Program-made: the position numbers and the translations under genes
Source of the DNA: Methylotenera oryzisoli_B
GTDB lineage: Bacteria; Pseudomonadota; Gammaproteobacteria; Burkholderiales; Methylophilaceae
Assembly (NCBI GenBank): GCA_965613685.1
Contig: OZ277031.1
Coordinates: forward strand, 1,426,001 to 1,490,000
Reading direction: 5' to 3'
DNA: 64,000 nt
The notes under the pieces: model-generated
Told to the model about the DNA's origin: nothing
Database searches by the model: none
Seen by the model: the letters and a program-made list of their open reading frames with translations, nothing else
Part shown: positions 1-7,245 of the stretch, in pieces
Layout of the letters: each line of letters opens with the position of its first letter
How positions within the stretch are numbered: the first letter of the stretch is position 1

Positions 1-518
1 CAAAAGTGCTGAACGATGCCTTTGGCATTAAGCGTGGCTTAATGACCACCGTGCACGCGGCCACCGCCTCGCAAAAAACCGTGGACGGCCCATCCAATAA
101 AGACTGGCGTGGAGGTCGTGGTATATTGGAAAACATCATTCCCTCTAGCACAGGCGCTGCCAAAGCCGTGGGCAAGGTGATTCCTAGCTTAAATAAAAAA
201 CTCACTGGCATGGCTTTTCGCGTGCCCACCTCAGACGTGTCGGTGGTGGATTTAACCTGCGAACTGAATAAAGAGACCAGCTACGAGGCCATCTGCCTAG
301 CCATGAAAACCGCTTCCGAAGGCGAACTCAAAGGCGTCTTGGGCTACACCGACGACAAAGTGGTGTCCACCGATTTCCGCGGCGAAACCTGCCCATCGGT
401 ATTTGATGCCGAGGCCGGCATGGCGCTGGATTCGACCTTTGTTAAGGTGGTGGCATGGTACGACAACGAATACGGCTACACCTGCAATTTGATGCGCTTA
501 GTGCGTTACATCGCTTAG
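1..518 (+). CDS. gapA: Glyceraldehyde-3-phosphate dehydrogenase, C-terminal part (cut by window start)
   Basis: Only about the last 171 residues are present; the first full codon is at position 3 and the gene runs in from the left. The enzyme oxidises glyceraldehyde-3-phosphate to 1,3-bisphosphoglycerate with NAD(P)+ in the cytosol. Visible signatures are TTVHAATASQKTVDGPS (with the active-site-assisting His), the DWRGGRG phosphate-binding stretch, and the C-terminal WYDNEYGYT. The catalytic Cys lies upstream of the window. The text follows the E. coli GapA/eukaryotic-type class rather than the form with 'YTNDQ' after TTVHA common in bacteria. pgk follows after 33 nt with no terminator, so they are likely cotranscribed. 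Confidence 0.96.
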   Translation, partial: KVLNDAFGIKRGLMTTVHAATASQKTVDGPSNKDWRGGRGILENIIPSSTGAAKAVGKVIPSLNKKLTGMAFRVPTSDVSVVDLTCELNKETSYEAICLAMKTASEGELKGVLGYTDDKVVSTDFRGETCPSVFDAEAGMALDSTFVKVVAWYDNEYGYTCNLMRLVRYIA

Positions 519-551
519 GCTTTACTTCTCGCACCGTTAAAAAGGAACAAC

Positions 552-1733
552 ATGGCCGTTATTAAAATGACTGATTTGGATTTACAAGGCAAGCGTGTCT
601 TGATCCGTGCCGATTTAAATGTGCCGGTCAGCAACGGCAAGGTGACCTCCGACGCACGCATTAGCGCCTCCATGGCGACCATCAACTTTGCCTTAGAGGC
701 CGGCGCCAAAGTCATGGTGACCTCGCACTTAGGTCGCCCAGAAGAAGGCGTGTATTCCGAAGAAAATTCATTGCAGCCGGTGGTCGATGTGATCAGCGCA
801 AAACTCAATCGGCCGGTACGCTTAATCAAAAACTGGTTGGATGGCGAGCTTGCTGTGGCAGCCGGCGAGTTAGTGGTGCTGGAAAACTGCCGCTTTAATC
901 TAGGCGAGAAGAAAAACGACGACGACTTGTCACAAAAATACGCCAAACTGTGCGACGTGTTTGTCATGGATGCCTTTGGCACGGCCCATAGGGCAGAAGC
1001 CTCTACCCACGGCGTGGCCAAGTATGCTGCGGTGGCGGCCGCCGGCATTTTATTGGTCAACGAATTGGAGGCTTTAGGCAAAGCCTTGCTCAAACCCGCG
1101 CGGCCCATGGTGGCCATCGTTGGCGGCAGCAAGGTCTCAACCAAGCTAACGGTATTGGAAAGTTTGTCTGAAAAAGTAGACCAAATGGTGGTTGGTGGTG
1201 GCATCGCCAACACCTTTTTAAAAGCAGCCGGCCATGAAATAGGTGGCTCGCTGTGCGAAGACGACTTAGTGCCGGTAGCACGCACCTTAATGGACAAAAT
1301 GAGCCAAAGAGGAGCAACCATCCCTATTGCCGTCGACGTGGTGTGCGGTAAAAAATTCGCAGCCGACGAGCCCGCCGTGAGCAAGGACGTGGAAAACGTG
1401 GCCAAAGATGACATGATTTTTGATATTGGCTCGAAATCTGCTAGTCAAATAGCAGAGATCATTAAACATGCCGGCACCGTGGTCTGGAATGGCCCGGTCG
1501 GCGTGTTTGAATTTGACCAATTTGGCGAGGGAACCAAAACCATCGCCATGGCCATAGCCAACAGCAAGGCGTTCACCTTGGCTGGTGGCGGCGATACCAT
1601 AGCGGCCATACAGAAATACGGCATAGAAGATAAAGTGGATTACATCTCGACCGCCGGTGGGGCATTTTTGGAGTTCCTAGAAGGCAAAACTTTGCCTGCG
1701 GTGGCCATACTAGAACAACGTGCTGCGCAGTAA
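552..1733 (+). CDS. pgk: Phosphoglycerate kinase
   Basis: Cytosolic glycolytic enzyme, 393 aa, which moves the acyl phosphate of 1,3-bisphosphoglycerate to ADP. The N-terminal half shows RADLNVPV (residues 19-26) and TSHLGRP (about 57-63), both substrate-binding motifs. The C-terminal half shows the nucleotide-binding WNGPVGVFE and GGGDT segments. Length is normal for bacterial Pgk. The ATG at 552 has AAAAAGGAA a few bases upstream. It follows gapA and is closed by a hairpin terminator at about 1760-1790. Confidence 0.98.
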   Translation: MAVIKMTDLDLQGKRVLIRADLNVPVSNGKVTSDARISASMATINFALEAGAKVMVTSHLGRPEEGVYSEENSLQPVVDVISAKLNRPVRLIKNWLDGELAVAAGELVVLENCRFNLGEKKNDDDLSQKYAKLCDVFVMDAFGTAHRAEASTHGVAKYAAVAAAGILLVNELEALGKALLKPARPMVAIVGGSKVSTKLTVLESLSEKVDQMVVGGGIANTFLKAAGHEIGGSLCEDDLVPVARTLMDKMSQRGATIPIAVDVVCGKKFAADEPAVSKDVENVAKDDMIFDIGSKSASQIAEIIKHAGTVVWNGPVGVFEFDQFGEGTKTIAMAIANSKAFTLAGGGDTIAAIQKYGIEDKVDYISTAGGAFLEFLEGKTLPAVAILEQRAAQ

Positions 1734-1759
1734 TACTCAGCCTAAAGCGCAGCATCGTA

Positions 1760-1790
1760 AAATGGGGCGAGACGCCCCATTTTTATTTGA
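1760..1790 (+). terminator. Intrinsic terminator after pgk
   Basis: An 8-bp GC-rich stem, ATGGGGCG (1762-1769) pairing with CGCCCCAT (1773-1780), with a 3-nt loop, is followed by TTTTATTT. It lies 26 nt after the pgk stop and before pyk, so it probably ends the gapA-pgk transcript or reduces read-through into pyk. Confidence 0.85.
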
Positions 1791-1826
1791 AATTAAAGCA
1801 ATACTTACGTTGAAAAGGCTAAGCGC

Positions 1827-3263
1827 TTGACCTTACGCAAAACCAAAATTGTCGCCACCCTAGGCCCCTCGTCTAACAGCGAGGAAATGCTGGCACGCAT
1901 GATCACGGCCGGCGTGAATGTGGTTAGGCTCAACTTCTCTCACGGCAGTGCCGAGGAGCACATACACCGAGCCGCCATGGTGCGTGCCATCGCCGCCAAA
2001 CTCAATCGGCCTATAGGCGTGTTGTGCGACTTACAAGGCCCAAAAATACGCATAGGCCGATTCGAATTGGGCAAGGTCAACCTAAAAACCGGGGACGTCT
2101 TTATCTTGGATGCCGATTGCGAATTAGGCAATCAATTCCACGTAGGCTTGGATTACAAAACCTTGCCGCAAGAGGTGGCGGAAGGCGTGGTCTTACTGTT
2201 AGACGACGGCCGTATTAGCATGCAAGTGGACCGAGTGAAAGGCAACCAAATCCATTGCCTGGTGTTAAACGGTGGCGTACTTAGCAATAACAAAGGCATC
2301 AATCGCCAAGGTGGCGGCTTGTCTGCGGAAGCCTTGACTAAAAAAGACCGTGCGGACATCAAAACCGCCGTGGCATTGGAAGCCGACTTTATCGCCATGT
2401 CCTTTCCTAAGACCGCAGCGGATGTGGAGTTGGCAAGAAGCCTAGTCAAGCAAGCCGGCGGCCATGCCAGCATCATCGCCAAAATAGAACGGGCCGAAGC
2501 CATAGACAACTTAGCCGCCATCATTGAGGCATCCGATGCCATCATGGTTGCCCGCGGCGATTTAGGCGTGGAAGTGGGTGATGCGGCGGTGCCCAGTCTA
2601 CAGAAACGCATGATACGCATGGCACGAGCGCAAAATAAATTGGTGATCACGGCCACGCAAATGATGGAATCCATGATTAGCAGCCCCATCCCGACGCGAG
2701 CAGAAGTGTCCGATGTAGCGAATGCCGTGTTAGACGGCACCGATGCCGTCATGCTGTCGGCCGAAACCGCCGCTGGTCAATACCCGCTGGAAACCGTGCA
2801 AGCGGTGCACCGAGTGGTCATGGAAGCGGAAAAAGAATACATCAAACTCGAGCACGCCGAAAAAACCGAGCAGGTTTTTTTAAAAACCGATGAAACCATA
2901 GCCGCCGCGGCCATCTACACGGCCAAACACTTAAAAGTGAAAGCCATTGCCGCCTTAACGCAATCCGGCAACGCGGCTCGCTGGCTATCCAGAGCCGATG
3001 CAGAAGTGCCTATCTATGCGCTTTCTCCAGATAAATTGGCTAGACGAAAACTGACTTTACACCGTGGCGTTTACCCCTTCCCAATTGAGCAAGCCAATAA
3101 AAACAAAGATGAAATATTGCAAGAAATGGAGCAGGTCTTGTTGCAACAAAAAATGGTCAGCCCGGGTGACACGGTGCTGCTGACCTTTGGTGAACCGATA
3201 GGTAGCCCAGGTGGCACCAACACCTTAAAAATTGTCAAAATTGGCCCCATCCTGGCCAAATAA
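1827..3263 (+). CDS. pyk: Pyruvate kinase
   Basis: Cytosolic enzyme of 478 aa that turns phosphoenolpyruvate and ADP into pyruvate and ATP. It begins RKTKIVATLGPSS, the family N-terminus, and has LRLNFSHGS-type and DLQGPKIRIG segments. The catalytic barrel signature IIAKIERAEA is followed by MVARGDLGVEVG and the helix with TATQMMESM. The regulatory C-domain is complete. The start is a TTG at 1827, with AAAAGG 8 nt upstream; no ATG fits the conserved N-terminus. It comes after the pgk terminator, so some separate transcription is likely. Aldolase (fba) often follows pyk in related genomes but does not here. Confidence 0.97.
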   Translation: MTLRKTKIVATLGPSSNSEEMLARMITAGVNVVRLNFSHGSAEEHIHRAAMVRAIAAKLNRPIGVLCDLQGPKIRIGRFELGKVNLKTGDVFILDADCELGNQFHVGLDYKTLPQEVAEGVVLLLDDGRISMQVDRVKGNQIHCLVLNGGVLSNNKGINRQGGGLSAEALTKKDRADIKTAVALEADFIAMSFPKTAADVELARSLVKQAGGHASIIAKIERAEAIDNLAAIIEASDAIMVARGDLGVEVGDAAVPSLQKRMIRMARAQNKLVITATQMMESMISSPIPTRAEVSDVANAVLDGTDAVMLSAETAAGQYPLETVQAVHRVVMEAEKEYIKLEHAEKTEQVFLKTDETIAAAAIYTAKHLKVKAIAALTQSGNAARWLSRADAEVPIYALSPDKLARRKLTLHRGVYPFPIEQANKNKDEILQEMEQVLLQQKMVSPGDTVLLTFGEPIGSPGGTNTLKIVKIGPILAK

Positions 3264-3308
3264 ACCCAGTTCTAAGTCAGCTTAAAACCGGGCAAGGCAG
3301 ATAATGTT

Positions 3309-3336
3309 TTGTTTGGCTTTAGTTGGCATTTATAAT
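3309..3336 (+). promoter_or_regulatory. Probable sigma-70 promoter for purC
   Basis: A perfect -10 box TATAAT lies at 3331-3336, with a weak -35 TTGTTT at 3309-3314 and a 16-nt spacer. Transcription would start about 28 nt before the ATG at 3371. The upstream in-frame TTG at 3323 lies before the -10 box and is therefore unlikely to be the purC start. Confidence 0.55.
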
Positions 3337-3370
3337 AGCCTATCCACCCCTTAAAGCTAAAAGCACGCAC

Positions 3371-4273
3371 ATGACTACGCCTTTACTCCAAACGCACTTA
3401 GCCAGCCTTAAACGCATACACCAAGGTAAAGTGCGTGACATTTATGAAATCGATGCGCACACCATGTTGCTGGTGAGCACAGACAGGCTGTCTGCCTTCG
3501 ACGTGATATTGCCAACCGGCATCGCCCACAAAGGCGCCATGTTGACGCAAATGGCCAATTTTTGGTTTGAAAAACTGCAGCACATAGTGCCCAACCACTT
3601 AACCGGCATCGCCCCTAACAGCGTGGTGACGGATCCGACCGAGCAAGCACAATTGGGCTCGCGCGCCGTAGTAGTTAAAAAATTAAAAGCCCTGCCCATA
3701 GAAGCGATTGTGCGTGGCTACTTGGTTGGCAGTGGCTGGAAAGAATACCAGGCGCGTGGCACCGTCTGCGGCATCCCCCTAGCAGCTGGCCTACAAGAAG
3801 CCGCGCAATTAGCCGAACCCATATTCACCCCATCCAGTAAGGCCGCGGTGGGAGAACACGATGAAAACATCAGCCTAGCGCAATGCGCTGACTTGCTTGG
3901 TGCAGACATGGGCGCGCAAGTGGCTAAGGTCGCCATTGCCTTATACAAAGAGGCGGCGGCTTATGCCTTAACACGCGGCATCATCATCGCCGACACCAAA
4001 TTTGAATTCGGCCTGGACGAGCAAGGCGTGTTGCACGTCATGGACGAGGTACTCACCCCAGACTCATCGCGTTTTTGGCCTGCCGACAGCTACGTCGTGG
4101 GTAAGAACCCACCCAGTTACGACAAGCAATACGTGCGCGATTGGCTAGAGGCCAGCGGTTGGAATAAAACCGCTCCGGCCCCTGCTCTACCGGCTGATGT
4201 GGCAAAGAAAACCAGTGAAAAATACATGGAAGCCTTTGAGCGCCTCACTGGTCATGCCTTAAAAATAGACTAA
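3371..4273 (+). CDS. purC: SAICAR synthetase (phosphoribosylaminoimidazole-succinocarboxamide synthase)
   Basis: Joins aspartate to CAIR with ATP in purine synthesis; cytosolic, 300 aa. Visible motifs are QGKVRDIYEI near residue 20, LVSTDRLSAFDVILP, EAIVRGYLVGSGWKEY, and IIADTKFEFG followed by MDEVLTPDSSRFWP. This is the roughly 300-residue version, longer than the E. coli enzyme (about 237 aa). The ATG at 3371 is chosen over the TTG at 3323 because it lies downstream of the TATAAT at 3331. pyk is upstream with a 107-nt gap. Confidence 0.96.
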   Translation: MTTPLLQTHLASLKRIHQGKVRDIYEIDAHTMLLVSTDRLSAFDVILPTGIAHKGAMLTQMANFWFEKLQHIVPNHLTGIAPNSVVTDPTEQAQLGSRAVVVKKLKALPIEAIVRGYLVGSGWKEYQARGTVCGIPLAAGLQEAAQLAEPIFTPSSKAAVGEHDENISLAQCADLLGADMGAQVAKVAIALYKEAAAYALTRGIIIADTKFEFGLDEQGVLHVMDEVLTPDSSRFWPADSYVVGKNPPSYDKQYVRDWLEASGWNKTAPAPALPADVAKKTSEKYMEAFERLTGHALKID

Positions 4274-4292
4274 TGGCTGCTAGCGGTGCCGC

Positions 4293-4586
4293 GTGATTAA
4301 GCAATTAAAAATTTACGCCAAGCAACTCAAGCAGGAGTTGGCCGTTTACCGTTTATTATTAAAGCACCCGCGCACACCCCGGCTAGCTAAGCTGTTGTTG
4401 GCTCTAGCCATAGGCTATTTGTTATTGCCCTTCGACCTGATACCGGATTTTATTCCCGTGCTCGGCCAATTAGACGAACTGATCATCATCCCGCTGCTGG
4501 TTTATTTGGCCGTGTTGCTCATACCGAAAAGTCTGCTACTAAGCTGCCGAATGCAAGTGCAGACCAGCCAAGCGCCGGAAGTTTAA
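4293..4586 (+). CDS. DUF1232 (YkvA-like) small membrane protein
   Basis: A 97-residue protein with a basic N-terminus (several Lys in the first 20 residues) and two hydrophobic stretches, LLLALAIGYLLLP and LLVYLAVLLIP. Between them is the family signature LPFDLIPDFIPVLGQLDE. This core is typical of DUF1232 proteins, whose function is not established. The start is GTG at 4293, 20 nt after purC, so the two are likely cotranscribed. Nothing in the context suggests a specific role. Confidence 0.85.
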   Translation: MIKQLKIYAKQLKQELAVYRLLLKHPRTPRLAKLLLALAIGYLLLPFDLIPDFIPVLGQLDELIIIPLLVYLAVLLIPKSLLLSCRMQVQTSQAPEV

Positions 4587-4619
4587 TTGCATTATTGGCG
4601 TTAATTTCACCGGCTCGCT

Positions 4620-4628
4620 TGGTATAAT
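4620..4628 (+). promoter_or_regulatory. Extended -10 promoter for ppa
   Basis: TGGTATAAT (4620-4628) is a perfect extended -10 element. No good -35 is seen at the usual distance (GTTAAT at 4600-4605), which is what an extended -10 can compensate for. It would give a leader of about 50 nt before the ppa ATG at 4684. Confidence 0.6.
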
Positions 4629-4683
4629 TGCGGCACAAAATTTAAGTAAAGCATTCATTCATTTTAATAGTTAGGATTTAGTC

Positions 4684-5232
4684 ATGTCGTTAAACCAAGT
4701 ACCCACCGGTAAAGATGTACCCAATGATTTTAATGTGATCATTGAAATCCCCATGCAAGGCGACCCCGTTAAATACGAAGTAGACAAAGACAGCGGCGCT
4801 ATTTTTGTCGACCGCTTCATGGGTACGGCCATGCAGTACCCAACGAATTACGGTTACGTGCCGCATACTTTGGCCGACGACGGTGACCCAGTCGATGTCT
4901 TGGTTATGACGCCAGTGGCACTCATTCCTGGCGTGGTGGTGCGCTGCCGTCCACTAGGCGTATTGCTAATGGAAGACGAAGCCGGTTTAGACGCTAAAGT
5001 ATTGGCCGTGCCAGTAGAAAAAGTGTGCGGTTTATACGGCCACCTTAAAACCCATAAGGATTTATCGGCTTGGCGCTTAGACATGATTGCCCACTTCTTT
5101 GAGCATTACAAAGATTTGGACAAAGGCAAATGGGTCAAAATTAACGGTTGGGGCGATATCGATCAAGCCAAGAAAGAAATCTTGGACGGCGTGGCCAACT
5201 ACAATAACGCCAAGGTAAAACCAGCGTTCTAG
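4684..5232 (+). CDS. ppa: Inorganic pyrophosphatase (family I, soluble)
   Basis: Hydrolyses pyrophosphate to phosphate in the cytosol, pulling biosynthetic reactions forward; 182 aa. The family signature DDGDPVDVLV carries the metal-binding aspartates. KYEVDKDSGAIFVDRF and YPTNYGYVP near the N-terminus and KDLDKGKWVKINGW near the C-terminus are also typical. The ATG at 4684 has TTAGGATT upstream. It has its own extended -10 promoter and ends 17 nt from the convergent ygjP-like gene with no visible terminator. Confidence 0.97.
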   Translation: MSLNQVPTGKDVPNDFNVIIEIPMQGDPVKYEVDKDSGAIFVDRFMGTAMQYPTNYGYVPHTLADDGDPVDVLVMTPVALIPGVVVRCRPLGVLLMEDEAGLDAKVLAVPVEKVCGLYGHLKTHKDLSAWRLDMIAHFFEHYKDLDKGKWVKINGWGDIDQAKKEILDGVANYNNAKVKPAF

Positions 5233-5249
5233 ACTTAAAAGATTAATCG

Positions 5250-5957
5250 CTAAATGCGATGCAAGCTGGCCGACAGGGCTTTCAATTCCTTTTCGGCCCG
5301 CTTGTAATCCGGACAAATACTGGCCACCGTGGCCCAAAATTTTGCCGAGTGGTTCATTTCTTTTAAATGCGCCAATTCGTGGCAAACCACGTAGTTAATG
5401 ATGTGCGGTGGCGCTTGCAATAAGCGCCAATTCAAACGGATTTGTTTTCTCGAATTGCAGCTGCCCCAACGTGAACTGGCGTTGGACAACGCCAGGGATG
5501 CAAAACCAACGCCAAGCTTACTGGCGAACAGTTCCACGCGACGGCTAAAATCCAGCAAAGCTTGTTTCTTGTACCAAACCAACACCTTACGTGCCACCAG
5601 CTTAGTATCTTGCGGATTGGGCAAGGCCAGTTGCAAAATACCGGGCTCGTGCTGCACCGCTTTAGACTGGTCATCGTGCTCTATCACCAGCCGCATAAGC
5701 TGACCTAAATAAAGCAAATTCTCGCCGTGTTGCCAAGCCATGGCCGGCACTTGATTGGCCGTTAAATCGGCCAGTTTCTTGACTATCCAATCGGATTTTT
5801 TGACTAAAAGGCCTTCTAGCTCGGCTTGCGAGATGCGCTGCGGGGCATGCACCAACAAGCCTTGCGCGCTTATTTTTAAGCCCACGCTTCGTCGTGGGCG
5901 GCGACTGAGCTGGTAGGGCACTTGTACACCGCTGGCCAAGGTCAGCAGGTGGTTCAT
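5250..5957 (-). CDS. YgjP-like zinc metallopeptidase (M48/SprT-like family)
   Basis: A 235-residue protein with a C-terminal zinc motif, HELAHLKEMNHSAKFW, giving the HExxH pair plus a third His ligand as in YgjP-like (DUF45) hydrolases. SSRWGSCNSRKQIRLNWRL just before it is the family block. The N-terminal part is a small beta-rich region (PYQLSRRPRRSVGLKI). No signal peptide or membrane segment is seen, so it is cytosolic. The substrate is unknown. It overlaps plsC by 4 nt and closes that operon. Confidence 0.88.
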   Translation of the reverse strand: MNHLLTLASGVQVPYQLSRRPRRSVGLKISAQGLLVHAPQRISQAELEGLLVKKSDWIVKKLADLTANQVPAMAWQHGENLLYLGQLMRLVIEHDDQSKAVQHEPGILQLALPNPQDTKLVARKVLVWYKKQALLDFSRRVELFASKLGVGFASLALSNASSRWGSCNSRKQIRLNWRLLQAPPHIINYVVCHELAHLKEMNHSAKFWATVASICPDYKRAEKELKALSASLHRI

Positions 5958-6661
5958 GCTGCGTTAATCACCTGCATTTGCGCCTCTATCCATTGCTCGA
6001 CTTTAAGGTTGAGCGCATCGGCTTTGAGGTCTGCCGTGGCTATGGCTGGGCCTATGTGCAACTTAATCACACCGGCTTGCTTAATGAAGCCCTTGGGCCA
6101 ACAATGGCCGGCATTATGTGCCACCGGCAAGACTGGGGTCTTAGTTTGGCAGGCCAGCCATGCCCCGCCTATGTGGTATTTACCCTGCTGATGGGGACGC
6201 ATGCGCGTGCCTTCTGGGAAGATCACCACCCACAAACCTTGCGCCAACCTCGCCTGGCCTTTACTCACCAACTGCTTGAGCGCTTCACGCCCAGAGGCGC
6301 GGTTAATGGCAATCGGCGAAGTCATGGCCAAACCCCAACCAAAAATGGGGATCCACAATAATTCGCGTTTTAGCACGTAAACTTGGGTAGGAAATATCGC
6401 TTGAAAAGCAAAGGTTTCCCAAGTCGATTGGTGTTTTGCCAAAATGATGCAAGGCCTATCGGGTAGGTTTTCCATGCCACTGATCTCATGGCGTACATTG
6501 CAAGTGACCCGTAGCCACCAAATCATGCTGCGTGCCCAGCCTGAGATAAGTTGGTTGCGCAAGATGGGATTGACTGGCCAGGCCAGCAAGGCGATCAGCG
6601 TAAAGACCGGTGCGGTAATCAGTTGGCCGATAAAAAACAAGCTGGAGCGAAGAAAAAGCAT
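5954..6661 (-). CDS. plsC: 1-acyl-sn-glycerol-3-phosphate acyltransferase
   Basis: Inner-membrane enzyme that adds the second acyl chain to make phosphatidic acid; 235 aa. It opens with a hydrophobic anchor (FFIGQLITAPVFTLIALLA). Acyltransferase motif I reads KHQSTWETF, an HX4E form of the usual HX4D; I recall the same variant in other betaproteobacterial PlsC proteins. Motif III is FPEGTRM. The ATG at 6661 is chosen because AGGATAAGCCC lies just before it and gmhB stops 4 nt upstream; the longer reading to 6688 overlaps gmhB. Confidence 0.93.
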   Translation of the reverse strand: MLFLRSSLFFIGQLITAPVFTLIALLAWPVNPILRNQLISGWARSMIWWLRVTCNVRHEISGMENLPDRPCIILAKHQSTWETFAFQAIFPTQVYVLKRELLWIPIFGWGLAMTSPIAINRASGREALKQLVSKGQARLAQGLWVVIFPEGTRMRPHQQGKYHIGGAWLACQTKTPVLPVAHNAGHCWPKGFIKQAGVIKLHIGPAIATADLKADALNLKVEQWIEAQMQVINAA

Positions 6662-6665
6662 GGGC

Positions 6666-7232
6666 TTATCCTGAATGCGGGCTAGCAATGATGCGGTGCA
6701 CTGCTTCGGCTAAATCCGCGCACACCCAAGTGTTGTCCGGCAAGGCTAGGTCGGCGTCGGCCTTGGCAGCGGCCAAGGTTGCCTCACCCTTACCACTTAA
6801 CACTAAAATAGGCTGACACCCCACCGCTGCAAAGGCTTGTAAATCTCGCAATGCATCGCCCACTGCCGGTATGCCATGCAACTCCACAGCAAAACGCTTA
6901 GCGATGTCTTCCACCATGGCCACGTCGGGTTTACGGCAACGGCAATGGTCGTCTGCGGCATGCGGGCAATAGAATATGGCATCGATACGGCCGCCCACTG
7001 CGGCCAATTCGCGGTTCATTTTCTCGTGTATGCTGTTGAGTGTGGCCATATCGAATAAGCCGCGGTTGATACCCGATTGATTGGTGGCCACCGCTACCCG
7101 GAAGCCGGATTGGTTAAGCAAGGCAATCGCGTCCAAACTGCCGGGCAAAGCCACCCACTCATTGGGACTTTTGATGAAATTAGCGGAATCCCGATTGATG
7201 ACGCCATCCCTATCTAAAATCACTAACTTCAT
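6666..7232 (-). CDS. gmhB: D-glycero-beta-D-manno-heptose 1,7-bisphosphate 7-phosphatase
   Basis: HAD-superfamily phosphatase of the heptose pathway that supplies the LPS inner core; 188 aa, cytosolic. It begins LVILDRDGVINRDS, with the nucleophile and acid/base aspartates. ATNQSGINRG is HAD motif II. The structural zinc site shows as CPHAADDHCRCRKP. GDALRDLQAF carries the late metal-binding Asp. It sits 13 nt after glyS and 4 nt before plsC, so glyQ-glyS-gmhB-plsC-ygjP reads as one operon. Confidence 0.94.
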   Translation of the reverse strand: MKLVILDRDGVINRDSANFIKSPNEWVALPGSLDAIALLNQSGFRVAVATNQSGINRGLFDMATLNSIHEKMNRELAAVGGRIDAIFYCPHAADDHCRCRKPDVAMVEDIAKRFAVELHGIPAVGDALRDLQAFAAVGCQPILVLSGKGEATLAAAKADADLALPDNTWVCADLAEAVHRIIASPHSG

Positions 7233-7245
7233 TGGGCTACCGTGC

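Noticed and set aside
515..1414. 299-codon ORF antisense to pgk
   Set aside because: It lies wholly opposite a complete, well-matched pgk and its protein is low-complexity Ser/Thr/Ala text with no family signature.
2153..2752. 199-codon ORF antisense to pyk
   Set aside because: Opposite an intact pyk core with no protein family features.
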